A DNA stretch of 64,000 nt from Leucobacter sp. Ag1 (lineage in GTDB: Bacteria > Actinomycetota > Actinomycetes > Actinomycetales > Microbacteriaceae): NCBI RefSeq assembly GCF_000980875.1, contig NZ_LAYO01000107.1:44120-108119 (forward strand), read 5' to 3'. Below the pieces are notes generated by a model. That model was not told the origin of the DNA. It ran no database searches and saw only the letters and a program-made list of their open reading frames with translations. Below, in pieces: positions 1 through 11,805 of this stretch (positions are counted from its first letter, which is position 1; every line of letters begins with the position of its first letter). The translations under genes were made by a program, and so were the position numbers.

Positions 1-1554
1 CAGCGCTTCCCGAGCCGCCGACGCATCGACCTCGAGCAGGGTCGCGAGCGCGTCCGCGATCTGCCCGAGCGTGAGCTCGCCGTCGCAGGCGCCCACCGCG
101 GCGGCCAGCAGCGGATCCGCGGCGACCCGGCGCGCGATCGGCCGATCGGTGCGCAGCACGATCGAGCTCGGGGCCTCCTGTCCGGGCACGTGCTCGCGCT
201 CCTCGACCACGGCCCGGTCGAGCAGCCAGTGGGCATCGAGCGCGTCCGCGCTGCGCTTCGCCGCTGCGGCGAGCCCGGCGTCGAAGGCCGATTCGAGCAG
301 CGTTCCGAGTCGCTCCGGCGCGAAGGCTCCGGTGGCCTGCTCCAGGTGGATCAGCGGTGCACCGGCGCGCGATTCCGCGGCGCCGAGGGCCGCGGAGGCC
401 GCGGCTGCGGAGGCCGCGGCTGCGGCGAGCCGGCGGATCCGGATCGCGCCCAGCCCGATGGACACGACGCGCCGGGCGGCGAAATCGCGCAGCCAGGAGG
501 CGACGAGCGCGTCGAACGCGGGGTCGCCGGGCCGGGCGCCGCCGTCGCGCGCCCAGGTCTCGGCGTACTGCACCGGGAGCACGCGATCCCGCTCGATCAC
601 CCACGCGGCGAGCGAATCGTCGCCCAGACGGCCCGCGGCGTCCTCGATCCAGCCGCGCACCCGCTCGAGCCCGTTCTCGCCCCACGGCGATTCCCAGTTG
701 GCGAGGCACAGCATCGTGCCCCCGGTCCGCAGGTGCTCGGGCGCCGCAAGCACGACGTCCGCGGCGAGTTCGTCGCCCGTGCGCCCGCCGTCGCGGTACT
801 CGTAGACGGCCGCGCCCGGCTCCCGCGGCGTGATCACGAAGGGCGGGTTCGAGAGGATCAGGTCGAAGCGGTCGCCCGCGACCGGGGCGAACAGATCGCC
901 CCGGCGGAACTCGATCCGATCGGCGAGCCCGTTGAGCCGCGCGTTCGCGCGTGCCAGCGCGAGCGCCCGCTCCGAGATGTCGGTGGCGACGACCGGGCCG
1001 CGGAGCGCGAGGTGCAGTGCCACGATGCCGCATCCCGTGCCGAGGTCGAGCGAGCGTTCGACCGGCTGGGCGGGGGCCTGGGAGATGAGGGAGCGCGTGG
1101 CTCCCCCGACGCCCATGACGTGATCGCTGCGTGCGGGGCCGCGGCGCAGCTGGTCGTCGAGGTCGGAGAGGATCCACCAGTGCCGGGGATCGTCGGCGAT
1201 CGCGTCGTTCGCGAGCACGGGGCTCAGCGACAGCGCGATCGAGAGTTCGTCGCCGCTCGGGACGAGCACGCCGAGCGCGCGTGCGCCCGCCGCGCCGAGC
1301 TCGGGCAGCGCGGCGTCGATCCGCTCGGGCCGCAGGGGTTCGCCGAGCAGCAGCAGCCGGATCAGGGTGCCGAGCGGGTCCGCGCCCGCTTCGGCCTCGG
1401 TTGCGTCGAGCACGGCGGTCGCAGCCGCGAAGACCCCGCGCTGCCGCGCGTCATCGGCGGCGGCACCGAGGCGTTCCCGCACCGCGGGGACGCGGTAGTC
1501 GGCGGCGGCGAGGTCGGCGGCGAGCCGGTCGATCAGTTCGGGTTCGAGATGCAC
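1..1554 (-). CDS. DUF7059-type class I SAM-dependent methyltransferase (3' end outside window)
   Basis: The reading frame stays open from a GTG at 1554 to the left edge, so the C-terminus is missing. The first ~170 residues are helical and fit the N-terminal DUF7059-like region found before actinobacterial methyltransferases of this type. A Rossmann methyltransferase domain follows, with the SAM-binding motif LDLGTGCGIVALHLA and the catalytic-type NPPFVITP motif (NPPF) of N6-adenine and glutamine-N5 methyltransferases. The NPPF motif suggests methylation of an amide or exocyclic amine on RNA, DNA or protein; the substrate cannot be read from sequence. A GTG start is chosen because it precedes VHLEPELIDRLAADLA, the usual family beginning, and no better start lies upstream before the terminator hairpin at 1567-1595. 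Confidence 0.8.
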   Translation of the reverse strand, partial: MHLEPELIDRLAADLAAADYRVPAVRERLGAAADDARQRGVFAAATAVLDATEAEAGADPLGTLIRLLLLGEPLRPERIDAALPELGAAGARALGVLVPSGDELSIALSLSPVLANDAIADDPRHWWILSDLDDQLRRGPARSDHVMGVGGATRSLISQAPAQPVERSLDLGTGCGIVALHLALRGPVVATDISERALALARANARLNGLADRIEFRRGDLFAPVAGDRFDLILSNPPFVITPREPGAAVYEYRDGGRTGDELAADVVLAAPEHLRTGGTMLCLANWESPWGENGLERVRGWIEDAAGRLGDDSLAAWVIERDRVLPVQYAETWARDGGARPGDPAFDALVASWLRDFAARRVVSIGLGAIRIRRLAAAAASAAAASAALGAAESRAGAPLIHLEQATGAFAPERLGTLLESAFDAGLAAAAKRSADALDAHWLLDRAVVEEREHVPGQEAPSSIVLRTDRPIARRVAADPLLAAAVGACDGELTLGQIADALATLLEVDASAAREAL

Positions 1555-1566
1555 CGTTCCAGCGTA

Positions 1567-1595
1567 GGGCGTGCCCGGAGGTCCCGGGCACGCCC
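1567..1595 (-). terminator. Inverted repeat after the NAD(P)-binding gene
   Basis: A perfect 12-bp stem (1567-1578 with 1584-1595) and 5-nt loop lie 24 nt past the stop codon of the minus-strand gene ending at 1619. No run of U follows on the minus strand, so it may be a GC-type or weak terminator. Confidence 0.5.
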
Positions 1596-1618
1596 GAAGC
1601 TGGAACGGGCGGAGCGGC

Positions 1619-2263
1619 TCAGTAGGCGACGGTGAACCGGGCCCGGCGGTGCGCCGGCTGCTCGATCTCGTCGGCCACGGCCACGCCGAAGTCGGCGCCG
1701 CCGATGGTCGAGCTGCCGTCGGCAGCGACGACGGGGAGGTCGCCGCCCACCCGGTACTCGCCGCGGAACTCGCCGGCGATCCAGGGGCCGAAGTCGCCGG
1801 GAGGCGAGATGACGAACCAGTCGAGGCTCTCGGGGGTCCCCCGCAGATCCTCGAGCACACCGGCCATGGTGAGCGCCTCGGGCCGGTACTCGTCGCCGAA
1901 CTCGGGCGTCTCGGCCGCCATCGGGCCGCCCTCGCGGACCAGCAGGGAACCCGCCCCGCCGACCACGCCGAACCGCACGCCCGCGGCGTCCGCCTCGGCG
2001 GCGAACTCGGCGATGGCGGGACGCAGCGCATCGACCATGTCCCCGCGCGGTGACGCCGCGACGACGACCACGTCGGACTCGGCGAGCACGCGCGCGCGGT
2101 CGGCCGGGTCGGTGATGGATCCGGTGGTGTAGCGCACGTTCGCGATCTGGTTCGGCGCTTCCTTGCGGGTCACGCTCGTCACCTCGAGCCCGCGCACCGC
2201 CGCGGCCTCCACGATGTGGGAGCCCGCGTATCCGCTGCCGCCGATGACTGTCACACGAGTCAT
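1619..2263 (-). CDS. NAD(P)H-binding atypical SDR / NmrA-like protein
   Basis: A 214-residue single-domain Rossmann protein beginning MTRVTVIGGSGYAGSHIVE. The GGSGYAG stretch is the glycine-rich NAD(P)-binding loop of atypical short-chain dehydrogenases (YwnB/NmrA-like). VVVVAASPRGD follows, as in the NAD-binding half of this group. No YxxxK catalytic pair is apparent, so it may be a sensor or a flavin/NAD(P) reductase rather than a classical dehydrogenase. I chose the ATG at 2263 over the in-frame GTG at 2278 because an AAAGGA ribosome site (2270-2275) sits at the right distance from the ATG. It stands alone between the gltBD operon and the methyltransferase, with a hairpin behind it. Confidence 0.75.
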   Translation of the reverse strand: MTRVTVIGGSGYAGSHIVEAAAVRGLEVTSVTRKEAPNQIANVRYTTGSITDPADRARVLAESDVVVVAASPRGDMVDALRPAIAEFAAEADAAGVRFGVVGGAGSLLVREGGPMAAETPEFGDEYRPEALTMAGVLEDLRGTPESLDWFVISPPGDFGPWIAGEFRGEYRVGGDLPVVAADGSSTIGGADFGVAVADEIEQPAHRRARFTVAY

Positions 2264-2351
2264 GTTCCGTCCTTTCACCGAGTGTTGGGGTCGTTGGCCA
2301 CAACCGGACTCGGCCGGGGCCTATTCCGACCGTATCCGGCGTTTCTCCGGA

Positions 2352-3789
2352 TCAGGCGAACGCGCGGTCGTTCGCGCCGACGGGCGCCGGGAGCTCCGTC
2401 GAGCCGGTCAGGTGCCGGTCGACCGCGGCCGCCGCGGCCCGGCCTTCGGCGATCGCCCAGACGATCAGCGACTGCCCGCGGCCGGCGTCGCCCGCGACGT
2501 AGACGCCGGGCAGCTCGGTCGAGAAGTCGGCCGCGCGGGCGAACGCCCCCCGGCGCGCGACGGGCAGCGCGAAGCCGGCGTCGTCGATCGTCTCGGGTCC
2601 GGTGAAGCCCATCGCAATGAGCACCAGGTCGGCCTCGAGGAGGTGCTCGGTCCCGGGGATCGGCACACGCCCCTCCTCGGTGAACCCCGTCTCGGCGACC
2701 CGCAGGCCCGTCACGCGGCCGGCGTCGTCGCCGACGAACTCGACCGTCGAGGCCAGGTACTTCCGCTCGCCGCCCTCCTCGTGCGAGCTCGACACCTCGA
2801 ACAGCGTCGGATGCACGGGCCAGGGCTGCGCGTCGGTGCGGCTCTCGGCGGGACGACGCCCGATCGCGAGACTCGTCACCGACGCGGCGTCCTGGCGGTG
2901 GGCGGTGCCCACGCAGTCCGCGCCGGTGTCGCCGCCGCCGATCACGATCACGTGCTTGCCGGCCGCGTCGATCGGGGCGCCGGGGAGCCCGCCCATGCGG
3001 TTCTGCGCGGTCAGGTACTCCATCGCGTAATGCACGCCAGCGAGGTCGCGGCCGTCGATCGGCAGCGGCCGCGGGATCGTCGATCCCGTAGCGACGACGA
3101 CCGCGTCGAAGCGGCGCCGCAGCTCGGCCCAGCTCATGTCGCCGCCGATCTCGATCCCGCAGCGGAACCGGGTGCCCTCGGCCCGGAGCTGCTCGACCCG
3201 GCGGCTCACCAGCTCCTTCTCGAGCTTGAAGTCGGGGATCCCGAAGCGCAGCAGGCCGCCCGGCTCCTCGTCGCGCTCGTAGACGACCACGGTATGACCC
3301 GCGCGGGTGAGCTGCTGGGCCGCGGCGAGGCCGGCGGGACCCGAGCCGACGACCGCGACCGTCTTGCCTGAGAGCCGCTCGGGCGGCTGCGGCTGCACCC
3401 AGCCGTTCGCGAACGCCTGGTCGATGATGCTGTTCTCGATCTGCTTGATCGTGACCGCCGGCTGGTTGATGCCGAGCACGCAAGCCGACTCGCACGGCGC
3501 CGGGCACGCGCGCCCCGTGAACTCGGGGAAGTTGTTCGTCGCGTGCAGCCGCTCGATCGCCTCGCGCTCGCGACCCCGGTACATCAGGTCGTTCCACTCG
3601 GGGATCAGGTTGCCGAGCGGGCAGCCCTGGTGGCAGAACGCGACGCCGCAGTCCATGCAGCGCGAGGCCTGGCGCTGCACCATGCCGGGGTTCGCCGGGT
3701 CGACGACCTCCCGCCAGTCCATGAGGCGCAGCGCGACCGGGCGCTTGGGCGCGAGCTCGCGCTCGCGGGTCTTCAGGAATCCGCGCGGG

Positions 3790-3797
<8 letters not shown>
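2352..3797 (-). CDS. gltD: Glutamate synthase [NADPH] small subunit
   Basis: The 481-residue beta subunit of NADPH-GOGAT passes electrons from NADPH through FAD and Fe-S centres to the large subunit, which makes glutamate from glutamine and 2-oxoglutarate. Two N-terminal cysteine clusters (CMDCGVAFCHQGCP and CPAPCESACVLG) bind the 4Fe-4S centres. VVGSGPAGLAAAQQL is the FAD-binding motif and VIGGGDTGADCVGTA the NADPH-binding motif. YVAGDAGRGQSLIVWAI near the end is the second FAD motif. Length matches the family. Its ATG overlaps the last 8 nt of gltB, so the two are translationally coupled. Cytoplasmic; nitrogen assimilation. Confidence 0.97.
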
Positions 3798-8421
<4,624 letters not shown>

Positions 8422-8785
8422 CGACGTCCTCTCGATCATCGGGACGTCGGCGGCCCGCGTGGAGACTCGCTCGACGGGTGCACCGGTCGGCATCATTGCC
8501 GTGCCGCCGTGAGCGGAGTGGGAGCTTTGAGAATAGCAGCGACTTCTTCGGCGAATGCAATTCGGCGGCGAACTTTCTGCGCAACACGCGGTCACACTCG
8601 AAGCACGACCGTGATTTCTGCGAAAATATATGATCTGGGCCGCAGCTTCGCGAAGCGATGCCCCCCGTCGGCGCGCGAGATCTTCGGTGCGGGAATCCTC
8701 CCACGACACGCCGGAAAACGGAACGGCCGCGCGGTCCCGTCATCGACGGGACCGCGCGGCCGTTTCGGTTCGCGCTGCGCGGAGA
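8422..8785 (-). other. Intergenic: SDR terminator and gltB leader/promoter
   Basis: A 364-bp gap. Its right end holds the strong hairpin at 8722-8764. The middle (about 8521-8640) is AT-rich against the ~70% GC surroundings and should carry the gltB promoter. On the minus strand a TATTCT hexamer (8530-8535) and a TTGCAT hexamer (8555-8560) are 19 bp apart, which is long for a sigma-A promoter. CGCAGAAA occurs twice on the minus strand (8574-8581 and 8615-8622), 41 bp apart. No coding sequence is convincing here. Confidence 0.4.
8722..8764 (-). terminator. Rho-independent terminator of the SDR gene
   Basis: A perfect 20-bp stem (8722-8741 with 8745-8764) and a 3-nt ATC loop begin 21 nt past the SDR stop codon. 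On the minus strand it is followed by a CCGTTTTCC U-rich stretch. It separates the SDR gene from gltB. Confidence 0.9.
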
Positions 8786-9550
8786 CTACTCGCCGCCGAA
8801 GCTCGAGGTGTCGCCGACGAGGCGGGTGTGGTCGGCGGGAACCTGCTCGACCGCGGCGAGGGCGACCTCTGCGGCGAACTCGGCCACATTGTAGAGCTTG
8901 CCCGCCTGCTCGCGGCGCTCCTCGATCGCGCCCGGGTTCAGACGGTTGAGGAGGGTGGCCGTGACGGTGCCCTCGATCATGTCGCCGGAGACCACGACGA
9001 ACTCGATGCCGCGCTCGGCGAGCGCCGGGATCCGCTCGCGCAGCGCGTCCTCGCCGGCGCGCTTCGAGCGGGCGACCGGCTCGTACTCGGGCATGGTCGG
9101 CGTGGTGTTGATGAAGTGCGCCTGGTGGCTGGTCACGAACACCACGCGGGATCCCTCGCCCAGCAGCGGCAGCGCGGCGTCGAGCACGCGGAGCTGCGCG
9201 TCGCGGTTGAGCTGCAGCGCGTAGTCCTCCGCCATGCCGCTCTCCATGCCGCCCGAGGCGTTGAGCACGAGGATGTCGAGTCCGCCGAACTCCTCGCGCA
9301 CGGCGACCATGAGCTGATCCACCGACGACGCGTCGGTCAGATCGGCGCCCTGCACGAGCGCGCGGACGCCCAGCTCGCGGAGCTCGCCCGCCAGCTTCTC
9401 GGCGCGCGGCGCCTTGTTGCGGAAGTTGATGACGACGTCGGCGCCGGCTTCTGCGAAGTAGCGGACGGTGTCGGCGCCGACGCCCCGCGACGATCCCGTC
9501 ACCAGGGCTCGGCGTCCGGTGAGGCTCTGCGGTTCGAGTGGCTGTGACAC
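8786..9550 (-). CDS. SDR family oxidoreductase with displaced catalytic tyrosine
   Basis: A 254-residue short-chain dehydrogenase. TGSSRGVGADTVRYF is the nucleotide-binding TGxxxGxG motif and VLNASGGMESG is the NAG-type strand. The active-site helix reads MPEYEPVARSKRAGEDAL: where classical SDRs have YxxxK, this protein has VARSK, with the only nearby Tyr three residues before that Val. A Ser (VTSHQAH) is present upstream. The substrate is unknown. GTG at 9550 is chosen because AAGGAG lies 6-7 nt before it and the protein then starts just ahead of the nucleotide-binding fold. It is divergent from rbpA and ends in a strong terminator. Confidence 0.85.
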   Translation of the reverse strand: MSQPLEPQSLTGRRALVTGSSRGVGADTVRYFAEAGADVVINFRNKAPRAEKLAGELRELGVRALVQGADLTDASSVDQLMVAVREEFGGLDILVLNASGGMESGMAEDYALQLNRDAQLRVLDAALPLLGEGSRVVFVTSHQAHFINTTPTMPEYEPVARSKRAGEDALRERIPALAERGIEFVVVSGDMIEGTVTATLLNRLNPGAIEERREQAGKLYNVAEFAAEVALAAVEQVPADHTRLVGDTSSFGGE

Positions 9551-9741
9551 GGGTGCTCCTTGCGTGGGAAACGGGGCGGTGATGAGGTTTCCACTGTAGT
9601 CGAAGCCGCCCGCGCGGCCGGGATACGAGCGAATCCGGCGAGACTCTATCGCCGCCAAGGCACGGCATGTACTCTGCAACCGAGGAGACACGATCGACGG
9701 GGCCTCGAACAGCCGGGGTCCCCGCACGAGGGGAGGATCCC

Positions 9742-10101
9742 ATGGCCGAGCGCACACTCCGCGGAGCGAGGATCGGTTCGACGAGCCTGCAGGGCGAGGA
9801 GGGGATCGAGCTGGCTCCACGCCAGCGGATCGAGTACCTCACCGACAAGGGCACCCGATTCACGGTCATGTTCGACGCGGACGCGGAACCACCCGCGGAA
9901 TGGGCCGATCAGCGCAGCGGCGAGGTGGGGTTCCTCGACGACGAGGCCGGCCGTGCCGCCCGCGCCGAGTTCGAGGAGAAGGGCTCGTCGCAGCGGACCC
10001 ACTGGGACATGCTGCTCGAGCGGCGCACGCGCGAGGAGCTCGAGGTGCTGCTCGAGGAGCGGCTCGAACTGCTGCGCTCGCGGCGCGCCGGCGGCGCGTA
10101 G
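9742..10101 (+). CDS. rbpA: RNA polymerase-binding protein RbpA
   Basis: A 119-residue transcription factor that binds the RNA polymerase-sigma-A holoenzyme and stimulates promoter opening; found only in Actinobacteria. The protein begins MAERTLRGARIGSTS. PRQRIEYLTDKGTRF and FDADAEPPAEW are the core beta domain. RTHWDMLLERRTREELEVLL is the C-terminal sigma-interaction helix. ATG 9742 has a GGGAGGA site upstream and matches the family start. The core lacks the cysteine residues that many homologues have in the Y-C..W-C positions, so no metal site is expected here. Essential-type housekeeping gene, transcribed alone and divergently from the SDR gene. Confidence 0.95.
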   Translation: MAERTLRGARIGSTSLQGEEGIELAPRQRIEYLTDKGTRFTVMFDADAEPPAEWADQRSGEVGFLDDEAGRAARAEFEEKGSSQRTHWDMLLERRTREELEVLLEERLELLRSRRAGGA

Positions 10102-10125
10102 CCGCCGCCCGGCAGATCGGGGCCG

Positions 10126-11805
10126 CTACGCCCCGTCGCGCGCACGGCGACGCGCGAGGATGCTCAGCGCCGAGCCTCCGACGAGGCCGGCCGCGCCCAG
10201 CGCGATCCAGGCGCCGCAGATCCAGGCGCCGAAGCGGATCGCGGGCGTCTCGCCGCGCGTGAGCGGCACGTCGGCGACCATCGCATCCGCGGTGAAGGGT
10301 TCCAGCCGCGCGAGGTCGCGGCCGTCGGGCGCGACGATCGCGCTGGTGCCCACCGTGGAGATGTTGACGACCGCGCGTCCCGTCTCGATCGCGCGCAGCC
10401 GCGCGATCTGCAGCTGCTGCGCGCTCTCGGCGGTACGGCCGAAGTCGGCGTTGTTGGTCTGCGCGAAGATGACCTGCGCGCCGTCGTCGACCATGCGCTC
10501 CGCCTGGTCGTCGAAGATGATGTCGAAGCAGATCGCGATCCCCGCGCGGATCCGCTCGGCGGTCTCGCCGACGGGCACCTCGATCGCGGGCGACCGCGTA
10601 CCCGTCCGGTAGTCGAGCTGCACGAGGTCGACGAGGTCGGGGGCGAGGGCGCGGAAGAACTCCCGGTTCGGCATGTACTCCGCGAAGGGCACGGGGTGCA
10701 TCTTGTCGTAGCGGACGCCGGCGTCGCCCTCCCCCGTCCACACGAGCGAGCTGTTGGTGTAGCTGCCGTCCGGATCCTGCAGCACCGAGCCGAGCACGAT
10801 GGGCGCCCCGGCCTCGCGTGCGAGCGCGGCGATCTGCACCTCGGCGAGCGGATTGCGCGGCAGGTTGAACTCGGCGCTGTTCTCGGGCCAGACGATCACG
10901 TCGACGCGCTCGCCCTCGGCGCGCAGGCGGTCGACGACCTGCTGGGTGGCGTCCAGGTGGGCGCGCAGCACGTCGCCGGACTCGCGGTCGTCGAAGATCC
11001 CGGCCTTCGCGTTCCCCTGCACGGCGACGACGCGCAGCGATCCCGTCCGCTCGACCGGCGCCACGGGCACGACGGCGAGGAGGGCGAGCGCGAGCGCGGT
11101 CCCGAGCACGGCGAACGCGGTCGGGATCGCGACGACCCGGGCGCGGGAGACGAGACCCGCGGGCGCAGACTCGCGTTCCGGGGTCTCCGACGCCTCCGCG
11201 CTCGCGCGCTTCGCGCCGAGCCGTTCGAACAGCACCGCGACCGGCACCGCGCAGGCCAGCGCGATGACCGCGCTGAGCCCCGAGAATCCGAGCCAGGACA
11301 CGAGCGAGGCGAGCGGCGTCTCCGCGACGAAGTGCGCGAGGCGCCCCCACGGGAACCCGCCGTACGGCACGAAGCCCTGCAGCTGCTCGCGCAGCGTCCA
11401 GAGCCCGGCGACGGCCAGCGCGACGACGGTGATGCGCAGCCAGGGGCGCGCGGGCAGCAGCGCGAGCCCGCGCGTGGCGGCCGCGATCGCGAGGCCCATG
11501 AGCAGGTACCAGGCCGCCATCACGACCCCGAGGCCGAGCCACGGCACCGGACCGAGATAGAGGGTGAGCCAGGAGAGCACGGGGAACCAGAACCCGGCCC
11601 CCGCTGCGGCACCGGCCAAGGCGGCGACGCCGAGCCGCTGCCGCCAGAGGGATGCGAGCACGAACGCCACGCCGACGAACAGCATCGGCCACCAGGCGAG
11701 CTGCGGGGTGGCGAAGCCGAGCAGCCAGCCGCCGAGCGCGGCGAGCGGGATCGCGGCCCAGAAGCGCAGGCGCACCGCGGCGCCCGCGCCGATCATGATC
11801 CTCAC
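10126..11805 (-). CDS. lnt: Apolipoprotein N-acyltransferase
   Basis: About 559 residues. Lnt transfers an acyl chain to the N-terminal cysteine of lipoproteins at the membrane. The first ~200 residues hold six hydrophobic segments. A carbon-nitrogen hydrolase domain follows, with the expected catalytic Glu (VIVWPENSAEF), Lys (YDKMHPVPFAEYMP) and Cys (AGIAICFDIIF). A final membrane segment (ICGAWIALGAAGLVGGSAL) lies near the end. The GTG at 11805 overlaps the helicase stop (GTGA); the ATG at 11796 is the alternative. Actinobacterial relatives are sometimes fused or paired with Ppm1 (dolichol-phosphate mannose synthase); none is seen here. The window contains two lipoproteins it could process (16957-17889 and 34036-35247). 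Confidence 0.9.
   Translation of the reverse strand: MRIMIGAGAAVRLRFWAAIPLAALGGWLLGFATPQLAWWPMLFVGVAFVLASLWRQRLGVAALAGAAAGAGFWFPVLSWLTLYLGPVPWLGLGVVMAAWYLLMGLAIAAATRGLALLPARPWLRITVVALAVAGLWTLREQLQGFVPYGGFPWGRLAHFVAETPLASLVSWLGFSGLSAVIALACAVPVAVLFERLGAKRASAEASETPERESAPAGLVSRARVVAIPTAFAVLGTALALALLAVVPVAPVERTGSLRVVAVQGNAKAGIFDDRESGDVLRAHLDATQQVVDRLRAEGERVDVIVWPENSAEFNLPRNPLAEVQIAALAREAGAPIVLGSVLQDPDGSYTNSSLVWTGEGDAGVRYDKMHPVPFAEYMPNREFFRALAPDLVDLVQLDYRTGTRSPAIEVPVGETAERIRAGIAICFDIIFDDQAERMVDDGAQVIFAQTNNADFGRTAESAQQLQIARLRAIETGRAVVNISTVGTSAIVAPDGRDLARLEPFTADAMVADVPLTRGETPAIRFGAWICGAWIALGAAGLVGGSALSILARRRARDGA

Noticed and set aside
2334..2352. A 6-bp hairpin at the end of gltD as a terminator.
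   Set aside because: The stem is short, overlaps the gltD stop codon and has no U-tract; not strong enough to list.
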